Below are positions 22,341-30,138 of a stretch of DNA of 64,000 bases, piece by piece (the first letter of the stretch is position 1; every line of letters begins with the position of its first letter). Position numbers and translations under genes: made by a program. A model generated the notes under the pieces. It was not told the DNA's origin and did not search any database. It saw only the letters and a program-made list of their open reading frames with translations. This DNA is from Paenibacillus sp. FSL R7-0345 (lineage in GTDB: Bacteria > Bacillota > Bacilli > Paenibacillales > Paenibacillaceae): assembly GCF_038595055.1 (NCBI RefSeq), contig NZ_CP152002.1, forward strand, positions 1,780,501 to 1,844,500. The letters run 5' to 3'.

Positions 22341-22569
22341 CCGCTTTTGTGCCGGGTGTTCTGGCTGCCTGTCTGGCTGGACAATAGGCAGGCAGTGGCA
22401 GGTGGGTTGTATAGCCGGACGGCAGGCAGGCGGCGACAGCGGCGGGTGCGTTGTCTGACCGGACGGCAGGCGGGCTGAGGAGCTTGCGGAAACGGAGATT
22501 GGGAGGGCAACGGGACCTCTGAATCCAGCCGGAGCTGTGGCAGGGACGAAGTGAGTGGAGCCTGGTGTC

Positions 22570-23046
22570 AGGGGCGAAATGAGAGGCACAAATGCCTTTG
22601 ATTTGGCCGGAAGCGGCCCAGTTGGCGAAATGAGAGGCACAAATGCCCTTGATTTGGCCGAAAGCAGCCCAGTTGGCGAAATGAGAGGCACAAATGCCTT
22701 TGATTTGGCCGAAAGCGGCCCAGTTGGCGAAATGAGAGGCATAAATGCCTTTGATTTCGCCGGAAGCGGGCAAATGGGCGAAATGAGAGGCATAAATGCC
22801 CTTGATTTCGCCGGAAGCGGCCCAGTTGGCGAAATGAGAGGCACAAATGCCTTTGATTTGGCTGGAAGCGGCCCAGTTGGCGAAATGAGAGGCATAAATG
22901 CCTTTGATTTCGCCGGAAGCGGGCAAATGGGCGAAATGAGAGGCACAAATGCCTTTGATTTCGCCGGAAGCGGCCCAGTTGGCGAAATGAGAGGCATAAA
23001 TGCCTTTGATTTGGCCGGAAGCGGGCAAATGGGTGAAATGAAAGAC
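22570..23046. repeat. 51-bp tandem repeat, nine copies (array B)
   Basis: Core GGCA(C/T)AAATGCC starts at 22585 and then every 51 bases to 22993 without slippage; a decayed tenth unit follows. Arms GGCGAAATGAGAGGCA and TGCCTTTGATTTCGCC form an almost complete inverted repeat. Units differ at three places: CAC/CAT in the core, GGCC or CGCC after GATTT, and CCCAGTTGG or GCAAATGGG in the linker. Because 51 is a multiple of three, both strands stay open, but no ribosome site or protein-like substitution pattern is seen. The 230 bases between the regulator stop and the array hold only a GC-rich stretch with a short direct repeat (22406, 22450). Confidence 0.9.
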
Positions 23047-23077
23047 AGAAGTCAAACCATTACAAGTGTTGCACCCC

Positions 23078-23108
23078 GTCACCCTCCGCAGGGGTGACTT
23101 TCTTTTTG
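23078..23108 (+). terminator. Terminator before the importer operon
   Basis: GTCACCC-TCCGCA-GGGGTGAC followed by TTTCTTTTTG. It would end transcripts arriving from the kinase/regulator operon and array B. A smaller CCCGT-TTTTT-ACGGG hairpin follows at 23110-23124. Confidence 0.7.
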
Positions 23109-23142
23109 TCCCGTTTTTTACGGGTTAGGCCCGTTTAGTGCC

Positions 23143-23172
23143 TTAAGATTGGCTGCGGTCCAGAGCTATAAT
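23143..23172 (+). promoter_or_regulatory. Promoter of the sugar importer operon
   Basis: TTAAGA (23143-23148), 18 bases, TATAAT (23167-23172); the -35 is weak, as expected for a promoter needing an activator such as the YesN-type regulator. Confidence 0.55.
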
Positions 23173-23232
23173 GTGAATGTGGCAAGGACAGGATAGCCTA
23201 AAGACATATACTCGCACGAGGGGGACTCAACA

Positions 23233-24555
23233 ATGAACAATCAGCGCAAAGGCTTAAGTGCACTAATGATAACGCTTTCCATGACTCTGGTGCTTTCAGC
23301 CTGCGGAGGAGGCAACAATGCAGCTTCTGACAACAATACGGCTGCAAATACGCCGGCAGAGGGTAGCGCAGTAAAACTGAAGGTATACGCCCAGCATTTT
23401 GACGACGATACAAAGGGGCCGTTTGACTACGCAGTAGCTGAGCTGAAAAAAGAAATGCCGGAGGTAGAGATCGAGCTTGACCCGGCGGTGCAGGACGGCA
23501 ACCAGAAGCTGAAGACTTATGCCGCTACCGGCAACATGCCTGATATTTACTTTACAGACTGGGCGACACTGCAGACTTTTGCCAAGTCCAAGAATGTAGA
23601 AGTACTTGATGATTACGAAGCTACCACCGAATACAAAAACAGCCTGAACCCGGGCGTAGAATCGCGCCTGATTGCGCCGGACGGACATGTGTACGCATAT
23701 CCAGACACCGGCATCGAGTTCCAGGTAATCTATTACAACAAGACTATTTTTAATGAATTAGGCATTGCCACTCCAATCAAGACCTACGATGAGCTGGCTG
23801 CAGCAGCCGGTAAATTGAAGGAAGCGGGCTACGTGCCGATGTCGATTTTTGCAAAAGAAAAATGGATTACCTCCGCGTTCTACAACGGTCTCGTAACCCG
23901 TGAAGAAGCTGCCGGCTTTGGCGCATTGGATCAGCAGGGGCTGACCGAGCTGCCGCAGGCATTCGTAAGCGCAGCAGAGGAAATGGAGAAGCTGCAGCAG
24001 GCCGGATTGTTTGACGCCAACGCAACAAATACCAACTATGACCAGGCGTCCTCCCAGTTCTACCAGGGGCGTGCCGGAATGTTCGTCAATGGCCAATGGG
24101 AAATCTACAGCTCGGCTGAGAAGCTCGGTGACCAGGTAGACTGGATGTACTGGCCGGCCAAGGACGAGGCAACCTACGAGGCGTCCAAATATAACATCGC
24201 CGGAGCGGGATCCCCGCAGGGCTATGCGGTATCTCCGGCCAGCGAGAACAAGGATACTGCAGTAAAAGTAGCCGCCTTCCTGGCAGCCAAATCAGCCGAG
24301 TACAAATATACCCAGCTGGGCAGCCCGATCGTTTCGCCTAAAACCGATAAGCCCATCGCATCCGATGTACCGGTTATGATGCAGCGGATTGCTGATGAGC
24401 TGCTGCCAAATGCCAAAGAATACGCGAAGCTACTTAGCAATACCCAGATTCAGAATGCCATCAATGACAACACCCAGAATATGCTGGTAGACGGATTCAC
24501 TGCAGAGGATTTTGTCATCAACCTGAACCGCACGCTCGGCAAAGAAAACCAGTAG
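23233..24555 (+). CDS. Sugar ABC transporter substrate-binding lipoprotein
   Basis: 440 residues. Signal peptide with lipobox LVLSACGG (lipid-modified Cys24), then an extracellular solute-binding protein family 1 fold typical of oligosaccharide importers: MPDIYFTDWATLQTF, YYNKTIFNELGI, GRAGMFVNGQWEI, AAFLAAKSAEYKY. It captures sugar outside the membrane and delivers it to the two permeases that follow. No ATPase gene is in the operon; a shared MsmX-type ATPase elsewhere is expected for this family. A cre-like ATGATAACGCTTTCCA lies in the coding sequence at 23266-23281, suggesting catabolite repression. ATG follows GAGGGGG. The upstream kinase/regulator pair probably controls it. Confidence 0.95.
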   Translation: MNNQRKGLSALMITLSMTLVLSACGGGNNAASDNNTAANTPAEGSAVKLKVYAQHFDDDTKGPFDYAVAELKKEMPEVEIELDPAVQDGNQKLKTYAATGNMPDIYFTDWATLQTFAKSKNVEVLDDYEATTEYKNSLNPGVESRLIAPDGHVYAYPDTGIEFQVIYYNKTIFNELGIATPIKTYDELAAAAGKLKEAGYVPMSIFAKEKWITSAFYNGLVTREEAAGFGALDQQGLTELPQAFVSAAEEMEKLQQAGLFDANATNTNYDQASSQFYQGRAGMFVNGQWEIYSSAEKLGDQVDWMYWPAKDEATYEASKYNIAGAGSPQGYAVSPASENKDTAVKVAAFLAAKSAEYKYTQLGSPIVSPKTDKPIASDVPVMMQRIADELLPNAKEYAKLLSNTQIQNAINDNTQNMLVDGFTAEDFVINLNRTLGKENQ

Positions 24556-24578
24556 TTCAATCATTTTGATGCAGTCCC

Positions 24579-24604
24579 GACCCTGTGGCCCATGCCACGG
24601 GGTC
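24579..24604 (+). other. Intercistronic hairpin in the importer operon
   Basis: GACCCTGTGGC pairs with GCCACGGGGTC around CCAT; no T-run follows. A stem here commonly protects the binding-protein part of the message so that it is made in excess over the permeases. Confidence 0.6.
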
Positions 24605-24636
24605 AGGCTGTAACGGAACAAGGAGGAATGAACCGC

Positions 24637-25515
24637 ATGAATAAATACTTGGGAAATAAACCGGCACTGGCGCTGTTTCTGCTCCCCGCCCTGTTATTAT
24701 ACAGTGTTATTCTGATTTATCCGGTCCTGCAGACTGTATTCCGCAGCTTTTATGACTGGGATGGTCTGAGTACCGCCAGTTTTGCAGGTTTGACGAATTA
24801 CCGCGAGCTGTTCAGCGATCCGCTGCTGGGAACTTCGCTTAAGAACGGGGCTCTGTTTGCCCTGGTACTGGCTGTGTTTCAAATCGGACTCGGCACTATT
24901 CTGGCACTTGTGTGCGCGAATCCGCGGGTTCGCGGACGCAAGCTGCTCAAAACGGCGTATTTTATCCCCGTGGTCCTGTCAGTTACCGTTGTCTGCCAGC
25001 TGTGGATTGCCATGTATGACCCGACGAACGGACTTGTAAACAAGCTGTTTGATGTGCTGGGCATCCCTTATCAGCAGAACTGGCTGGTTTCGCCGACACA
25101 GTCGATTATTGCGATCGCTTTTGTCAACGCCTGGCAGTTCATGGGCTATCAGTTCTCGCTGCTGTACGCCGGTGTAAAAGCTGTTCCTGAGGATTATTTC
25201 GAGGCTGCGACAATCGACGGCTGCGGCAAATGGCGGGCACACTGGCATGTTACCCTGCCGCTGATGCGCGAGACATTCAAATTTTGCTTCACGATCGCGA
25301 TTACTTCCGGTATTGGAGCCTTTGTACAGATGCTGATCATGACCAACGGCGGACCGGGCACGACCAACTATACGTTGACCTTTATGATTTACCGGTATGC
25401 TTTTATGGAGAGTAACTACGGGTATGCCTGCGCAGTATCGGTTCTGCTCGTGATGATCTCGCTTGTAGCGACCGTTGTTATCAACAAGGTATTCGACCGC
25501 GGACAGCATGCCTAA
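24637..25515 (+). CDS. Sugar ABC transporter permease, MalF/UgpA type
   Basis: 292 residues from ATG 24637; AAGGAGG ends 10 bases upstream, while ATG 24628 is too close to it. Six membrane segments, starting ALALFLLPALLLYSVILIY. The coupling loop for the ATPase is the EAA motif YFEAATIDGCGKWRAHWHVTLP (only the start and end are needed to recognise it: EAATIDG, then LPL). It forms the membrane channel with the next gene product. Gene order binding protein, MalF-type, MalG-type is standard for CUT1 importers of oligosaccharides. Likely substrate, from context only, is a galactose-containing oligosaccharide. Confidence 0.94.
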   Translation: MNKYLGNKPALALFLLPALLLYSVILIYPVLQTVFRSFYDWDGLSTASFAGLTNYRELFSDPLLGTSLKNGALFALVLAVFQIGLGTILALVCANPRVRGRKLLKTAYFIPVVLSVTVVCQLWIAMYDPTNGLVNKLFDVLGIPYQQNWLVSPTQSIIAIAFVNAWQFMGYQFSLLYAGVKAVPEDYFEAATIDGCGKWRAHWHVTLPLMRETFKFCFTIAITSGIGAFVQMLIMTNGGPGTTNYTLTFMIYRYAFMESNYGYACAVSVLLVMISLVATVVINKVFDRGQHA

Positions 25516-25531
25516 TGGAAAGGAGCACAAC

Positions 25532-26380
25532 ATGAACTCAAAAACAACATCATTCCGGTCCATCGGCAGTTTCCTGCTGCAAATTCCGCTGTGGCTGTAT
25601 TTTATCGTATCCGTTTATCCGCTGTTTTGGATGATTTCCTATTCCCTGAAAAATAATGACGAGATCTTCGTCACTAACCCATTCGGGTTCCCGGCCCATT
25701 TCCGGTTTGAGAACTACGTTAACGCCTGGACACAGTTTAATATTCCGCGTTATTTTATGAACAGCTTCATCGTTTCTATTATTTCTACATTGTGCATTCT
25801 GCTGCTGGCGCTGATGTTTGCCTTTGCCGTAGCCCGGATGCAGTGGAAGTTCCGCACGGCGGTCAGAACGTATATGATTGTCGGAATGTTCATGCCGCTG
25901 CAGGTCATTATGATTCCTTTGGCCATTCTGGTTCGTGATTTTCACCTTACTAATACCTATGGGGCGCTTATCATTCCCTACATAGCTATCGGTCTTCCGT
26001 TCTCAACAATGGTGTTCTACGGGTTCCTCGTGAGCATTCCCCGGGAAATAGAGGAGGCGGCCTGTATCGACGGAGCGAGTATTTACCGGCTGTTCGCACA
26101 GGTCATCCTGCCGCTGGCGCTGCCGGCGATTGCGACCATTGCGATTTTCCAATTCCTGAACAACTGGAATGAGTTCACTCTGGCCTATATTCTTATTTCA
26201 GACGAAAATATGAAAACACTGCCGCTAGGGCTGCTTTTTTTCCAGGGCTCTTACAGTACGGACTGGGGAGCTATGGGGGCAGTTATGACGATTGCTTCGG
26301 TTCCAATGGTGCTTGTTTATCTGCTGCTGAGTGAGCAGGTGGAGCGTGCGATGACGGTGGGTTCGGCGGTAAAAGGCTGA
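25532..26380 (+). CDS. Sugar ABC transporter permease, MalG/UgpE type
   Basis: 282 residues from ATG 25532 with AAAGGAGC upstream; the longer frame start has no ribosome site. Six membrane segments; EAA loop at EIEEAACIDGASIYRLF with QVILPLALP after it. C-terminus ends in the family pattern QVERAMTVGSAVKG. Partner of the preceding MalF-type permease, 16 bases downstream of it, and the last gene of the operon, followed by a strong terminator. Subfamily certain, sugar unknown. Confidence 0.94.
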   Translation: MNSKTTSFRSIGSFLLQIPLWLYFIVSVYPLFWMISYSLKNNDEIFVTNPFGFPAHFRFENYVNAWTQFNIPRYFMNSFIVSIISTLCILLLALMFAFAVARMQWKFRTAVRTYMIVGMFMPLQVIMIPLAILVRDFHLTNTYGALIIPYIAIGLPFSTMVFYGFLVSIPREIEEAACIDGASIYRLFAQVILPLALPAIATIAIFQFLNNWNEFTLAYILISDENMKTLPLGLLFFQGSYSTDWGAMGAVMTIASVPMVLVYLLLSEQVERAMTVGSAVKG

Positions 26381-26432
26381 TTGCTCCGGCAGAGTAAAGT
26401 TTGCATGACTTTTTAAGGAGAGTTTAGATGAC

Positions 26433-26477
26433 AACCGGATTTTAAGATTGGAAAATCTTAAGGTCCGGTTTTTTTGC
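26433..26477 (+). terminator. Terminator of the importer operon
   Basis: AACCGGA and TCCGGTT enclose TAAGATT-GGAA-AATCTTA; seven T follow. Confidence 0.9.
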
Positions 26478-26575
26478 TGAAGCCCCGCCGCCAACCCTGG
26501 ACCACAAGCCACCAACCCCAACCCCAACCCGTAGCCGGCCATTAAGGATAGTGTCTTTACTCTGAATAATCACTC

Positions 26576-26604
26576 TTGACGCCTGGAAGCGCCAAATCTA
26601 TAAT
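26576..26604 (+). promoter_or_regulatory. Near-consensus sigma-A promoter
   Basis: TTGACG (26576-26581), 17 bases, TATAAT (26599-26604). It would start transcription near 26611, immediately before a terminator hairpin and 77 bases before the nuclease-like gene. Confidence 0.8.
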
Positions 26605-26614
26605 CTAACCAAAC

Positions 26615-26664
26615 GGACGAAGAACGTCCCGTACTTCAAGCTTATTGGAGTGCGGGACTTTTTT
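26615..26664 (+). promoter_or_regulatory. Attenuator-like leader before the nuclease-like gene
   Basis: GTCCCGTACTTCAA (from 26626) pairs with TTGGAGTGCGGGAC (to 26658) and six T follow: an intrinsic terminator lying between a strong promoter and the coding sequence. A second hairpin, GGACG-AAGAA-CGTCC (26615-26629), shares bases 26626-26629 with the terminator arm, so the two compete. The expected terminated transcript is about 54 nt. Reading through requires an antitermination signal that is not identified. Confidence 0.55.
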
Positions 26665-26687
26665 GTATTGGAGAGGAGAATTGGGTA

Positions 26688-27368
26688 ATGGGATTTCCTG
26701 AGGAGCATTCGAAATGGGTTGATTTTCATAAGAAACGGAGGAGCGGTGAACGGCTGGACCGCCTTGAACGTGGACACGGACATGGAGAAAAGTTGTTTGT
26801 CGAGCGGGTATGGTGGCCGATTTTTGGTCATATGGATGACTTGCATCCTGAGTATGAGGTTTCGGACTGGCGGGGAAGGCCGTATTTTGTTGATTTTGTG
26901 TGGAATCGGGGTCAGATTAAGGTAGCTATAGAGGTAAAAGGCTATGGCCCGCATGTGCAGCAAATGGACCGGACAAGGTACAGGCAGGAGCTTAACCGGG
27001 AAACTTATCTGCAGATAGCGGGCTATCAGGTAGTCGCGGTTCCTTACGATGATTTGGAATCAGCACCAGATCTGACAATCTCATTGTTCAAGTCCTTATT
27101 GGCTCCAAGTCTGCTGATAAATACTGATGAGTTAGAGCATCACTACACCAGACTGGAAAAAGAGATTATGCGCATAGCGGTACGTTGGAACGGGCTGATC
27201 CGACCTGTAGATCTGGCAAACGGGTTGGGAGTTGACTCGCGTACAATCCGTAAATCATTAACCCGGCTATGTGAAAAAGGAAAGCTAAGACCCGTCCCGG
27301 CGAAAGGAAGCAGTAGGGTCTGCCGCTATGAATGTGTTCCTTCCATGATGAGTAACGGAATATGGTAG
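26688..27368 (+). CDS. PD-(D/E)XK nuclease-like domain fused to a winged helix
   Basis: 226 residues. Residues about 30-140 look like a Vsr/DUF559-type restriction-endonuclease fold: helix GEKLFVERVWWPIF (Glu34/Glu39), PYFVDFVW (Asp69), VAIEVKGYG (Glu82 and Lys84), then RYRQELNRETYLQIAGYQVV and VPYDDL, the typical helix-strand ending. Residues about 160-215 form a winged helix (GLIRPVDLANGLGVDSRTIRKSL). The catalytic Asp, Glu and Lys are all present. The combination suggests a DNA-binding nuclease or a regulator derived from one; I do not recognise a named family. ATG follows GAGAGGAGAA. It is a single gene behind an attenuator-like leader, and 51-bp repeat array C begins just after its stop. 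Confidence 0.75.
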   Translation: MGFPEEHSKWVDFHKKRRSGERLDRLERGHGHGEKLFVERVWWPIFGHMDDLHPEYEVSDWRGRPYFVDFVWNRGQIKVAIEVKGYGPHVQQMDRTRYRQELNRETYLQIAGYQVVAVPYDDLESAPDLTISLFKSLLAPSLLINTDELEHHYTRLEKEIMRIAVRWNGLIRPVDLANGLGVDSRTIRKSLTRLCEKGKLRPVPAKGSSRVCRYECVPSMMSNGIW

Positions 27369-27372
27369 AGTA

Positions 27373-27597
27373 AGGCCGCACGCTGAAAGGAAGGACAAAA
27401 ATGCCCTTGATTCCGGCGAAAGTCGGCCGCACGGCGAAAGGAAGGACAAAAATGCCCTTGATTCCGGCGAAAGTCGGCCGCACGGCGAAAGGAAGGACAA
27501 AAATGTCCTTGATTCCAGCGAAAGTCGGCCGCACGCCGAAAGGAAGGACAAAAATGTCCTTGATTTGGCCTAGGTCAGCCGAAAACCGGCCGCACCA
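27373..27597. repeat. 51-bp tandem repeat, four copies (array C)
   Basis: Cores start at 27393, 27444, 27495 and 27546, exactly 51 apart. Copies 1-2 read GGACAAAAATGCCC, copies 3-4 GGACAAAAATGTCC, the latter a perfect palindrome around AAAA. The continuation is TTGATTCC(G/A)GCGAAAG then TCGGCCGCACGGCGAAAGGAA. Open frames across it follow from the period and are not taken as genes. About 110 bases between the array and the next ATG contain a TACTATATT-like -10 region only. Confidence 0.88.
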
Positions 27598-27708
27598 GGC
27601 CAGATCGCAATCTTTTCCTTCTATATAATACAGTCTAGTCCAAGAGCTTCGCCGCTGAGCCGAATACTATGCTACTATATTCAATCTACAATTGAAGAGG
27701 TGGTATAA

Positions 27709-28605
27709 ATGAAGCGGAAGTCAGCAGCGGGGAAGCGGCGTACCCGGCAGCCGGGGACACGGTTAATTTCCAGGTTAAACGCCGGCTTAAAAAAGAAACG
27801 GAGCAGCTCTCCTCCACGGCCCGGACAACCCAAGCCAAATCTGAAGCGCAAAGCAAAGGCCTACACCGTAGATTTTGCGGTAATCGGAGACAGTCATGTG
27901 GGCTATGGTAACAGCTTGGCCATCTTCAAAAATTTGTTGCCGAAGGCGGCAGGCAGCGGAAATAAACGGTTTTTCATTTTTGGCGGGGATAATACCCAGG
28001 CCGGGGCGAATCACGGGAATAATGCGGACGCATATTACAAGGATTTTAAAGACACTGTTACCAGTACACTCGGCAGCACTCCCTACAAAGCATCTATCGG
28101 AAACTGGGAGGCCAGTACCCGGGCGCTGTTCACCAAGTATTTGGGAGCGGTAACAGGGAGAATCAATTTTCCGGGGACACAGGGGCTGGTCCGGTATGTG
28201 TGGCTGGACTGTGCACTGGGGAGCTTTTCGGCAGACAGCATCAGCCTGCTCAAAAATCTGGACGACCGCTACTATTATATTATCGACTTTCACTGGCCGC
28301 TCCAGATCAGCGGAATTACAGTGGAGTCCAGTCATGTGCTCAGCGCCGCGGAGACGGCTAAATTTTTTGCGGCGATTCCGGATAAGGCGAGAGATAGGGT
28401 GCTGGCTATTTTCACTCATCACGGCCACAAATTTTTCCGCAAGCTGACCAATATTTATCCGGGTTTCACCAAGACCAAATTTTTCGTAACCGGCTGCTCC
28501 GGCGATTATAAATGTAAGCCGAGCGGCGACCGGGGGTACTATAATGGGGTGCTGACGATTAACGGATCTGATGTTACGGTTGATGCGTTTAAAGTAACTG
28601 TATAA
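27709..28605 (+). CDS. Calcineurin-like metallophosphoesterase
   Basis: 298 residues. The first 50 are strongly basic and Pro-rich (many Lys/Arg), with no signal peptide. The metallophosphoesterase motifs follow in order: GDSHVGYG (Asp61, His63), GGDN (Asp94), GNWE (Asn132), FTHHGHKF near residue 229. The usual GNHE reads GNWE, so the catalytic His is replaced by Trp; metal-binding Asp, Asn and His are kept. Family members hydrolyse phosphomonoesters or diesters; with this change the activity may be altered or specialised. ATG follows AAGAGGTGG. Single gene with its own terminator. The basic tail could bind nucleic acid or wall polymer, which is speculative. Confidence 0.82.
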   Translation: MKRKSAAGKRRTRQPGTRLISRLNAGLKKKRSSSPPRPGQPKPNLKRKAKAYTVDFAVIGDSHVGYGNSLAIFKNLLPKAAGSGNKRFFIFGGDNTQAGANHGNNADAYYKDFKDTVTSTLGSTPYKASIGNWEASTRALFTKYLGAVTGRINFPGTQGLVRYVWLDCALGSFSADSISLLKNLDDRYYYIIDFHWPLQISGITVESSHVLSAAETAKFFAAIPDKARDRVLAIFTHHGHKFFRKLTNIYPGFTKTKFFVTGCSGDYKCKPSGDRGYYNGVLTINGSDVTVDAFKVTV

Positions 28606-28632
28606 TGTGAACCGGCTGTATGTGCCGAACCC

Positions 28633-28658
28633 AAGCTCCGCGTTGCGGGGCTTTTTTT
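28633..28658 (+). terminator. Terminator of the phosphoesterase gene
   Basis: AAGCTCCGC-GTT-GCGGGGCTT followed by a run of T. Confidence 0.85.
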
Positions 28659-28756
28659 GTAGGAAAGGTTTTTGGGGGCTATTCCCTGTGGAGGGATTTT
28701 AGCTTTTCCAGGAGCGTATCCGGTGAAGCTTACAAATAAACAGGAACGGAATTAAA

Positions 28757-28788
28757 CACAAAGCCGCGCATCTCTGCGCGGCTTTGTG
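28757..28788 (-). terminator. Perfect hairpin after the minus-strand importer operon
   Basis: CACAAAGCCGCGCA and its exact complement (14 bp) around TCTC. On the minus strand TTTAATT follows, so it probably ends the operon at 28.8-31.9 kb. Confidence 0.75.
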
Positions 28789-28831
28789 CCGTATCCCATA
28801 TTGTCGGCCTGCCTGCCGAGAAGCTTCAGGG

Positions 28832-30097
28832 TCACTGCACGCTGAGATTGTCCCAATTCACCTGGAATTCCTCCAGCATGCCTTCCTTGGTCAGCTTGCC
28901 GCCCAGATAACCCTGTATGCTGCTGGACAGCTCCTGCGGCATGCCGTTCGGCAGGCGCGACCAGTTCCAGGTCAGGGCCTGATCCTTATCCGTATATTCC
29001 AGCACCTCTGCGCCCAGTGAGCCGAGATCCTCTACGGTCCCTTCAATGCTGTCGAGCGCAGGGATGAACTGGAACTCCTTGGTGATGTAGGTTTTGCCGG
29101 TTTCGGAGGTGACGAGCCAATCCAGAAATACCTTGGCCTCTTCTTTGACAGGGGAGTACTTGTTGACAACCCAGTTGCTGGGTACGCCTACATACAGCTT
29201 GTCGTTGTCTTCGGCCGTATCGTCGATAGGCATCGGCAGGATGCCGAGATTCAGCTCCGGATCAATGCCGTCGATCTGGCCCTGGGTCCAGTTTCCCTGC
29301 TGCATCATCGCTGCTTCTCCGCTGGCGACCATGGTAACCTGCGTATTGTAGTCAGTCGAGAGCGGATTCCGGTTGCCGTACTCCACCGTCAGATCCAGCA
29401 GGTCGATCCACCGGGAGAACACCGGGTCCCCGGCAAAGGTCTTGGAGCCGTCGGTCAGCCCGGCGATAAAAGCCTCAGGATCGGGCTGCTGGGCAAAAGC
29501 CACGTTCACATTGTGGTTGCCGAGGACGAACCACTCCTGATACCCGTTGGCAAACGGCGTAATGCCCGCCGCCTTCAGCTTCTCGGCCGCTTCTCTCAGA
29601 GCGGTGAGCGTCAGTGGCTTCTCGGTGATTCCGGCCTGCTGGAACAGGTCCTTATTATAGATAAAGCCATAGCCTTCCAGATTCATCGGCATGCCGTACA
29701 GCTTGCCGTCAACGGTCATCTGTTCCGCGGCGAGCGGCTTTACATCCTTGGCCCAGGCTTCGCCGCTGAGGTCCTCCAGATACTCCAGCCACATGTCGCG
29801 CTCATTATTGCCGCCGATGGTGAAAATGTCCGGCTCATCCCCGGACGAGAACTTGGCGCGCAGGGAGGCACCGTAGTCGCTGCCGCCACCGACACTCTGG
29901 ATTTCAAGACGGATATCCGGGTGTTCCTTTTCAAATTCCGTTTTCAGTGAAGCCAGCGCCTCGGAGATTTCAACCTTGAACTGGTAGATATGCACCGTTT
30001 TTATTCCATCCGCATTGCCGCTGCCGCGTCCGCAGCCGGAGATGAGTCCAGCCAGCAGCAGAGAGCAAGCGAGGAGCATTCCGCGTTTTTTGTTCAT
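28832..30097 (-). CDS. Sugar ABC transporter substrate-binding lipoprotein (second importer)
   Basis: 421 residues. Lipobox LLAGLISGCGRG (lipid-modified Cys22). Family 1 solute-binding fold: FEKEHPDIRLEIQSV, SSGDEPDIFTIGGNNERDMW, GFIYNKDLFQQAGI, ASGEAAMMQQGNWTQGQID, and VNKYSPVKEEAKVFLDWL. It catches an oligosaccharide outside the membrane. Unlike the importer at 23-26 kb, the binding-protein gene is last in the operon, 41 bases after the MalG-type permease, and no kinase/regulator pair adjoins. Substrate not deducible; the glycosidases downstream on the other strand suggest a plant oligosaccharide. Confidence 0.94.
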   Translation of the reverse strand: MNKKRGMLLACSLLLAGLISGCGRGSGNADGIKTVHIYQFKVEISEALASLKTEFEKEHPDIRLEIQSVGGGSDYGASLRAKFSSGDEPDIFTIGGNNERDMWLEYLEDLSGEAWAKDVKPLAAEQMTVDGKLYGMPMNLEGYGFIYNKDLFQQAGITEKPLTLTALREAAEKLKAAGITPFANGYQEWFVLGNHNVNVAFAQQPDPEAFIAGLTDGSKTFAGDPVFSRWIDLLDLTVEYGNRNPLSTDYNTQVTMVASGEAAMMQQGNWTQGQIDGIDPELNLGILPMPIDDTAEDNDKLYVGVPSNWVVNKYSPVKEEAKVFLDWLVTSETGKTYITKEFQFIPALDSIEGTVEDLGSLGAEVLEYTDKDQALTWNWSRLPNGMPQELSSSIQGYLGGKLTKEGMLEEFQVNWDNLSVQ

Positions 30098-30138
30098 ATC
30101 GATTCATCCTCTCAGCCTGAAAAATACATTACCATGTG

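Noticed and set aside
22406..22472. Short direct repeat (GTTGT...CCGGACGGCAGG, 44 bases apart)
   Set aside because: Only two imperfect copies in GC-rich sequence; not clearly linked to the 51-bp arrays.
22570..23046. CRISPR array
   Set aside because: There are no unique spacers between fixed repeats; the whole 51-bp unit repeats, and no cas gene is nearby.
22555..23097. Open frames on both strands through array B (180 aa on +, up to 306 aa on -)
   Set aside because: A 51-bp period keeps any stop-free frame open in every unit. No ribosome site, and differences between units do not favour synonymous positions.
27166..27628. Repeat-containing ORFs across array C on both strands
   Set aside because: Same cause as at array B: period divisible by three. 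The minus-strand frame also runs into the real nuclease-like gene.
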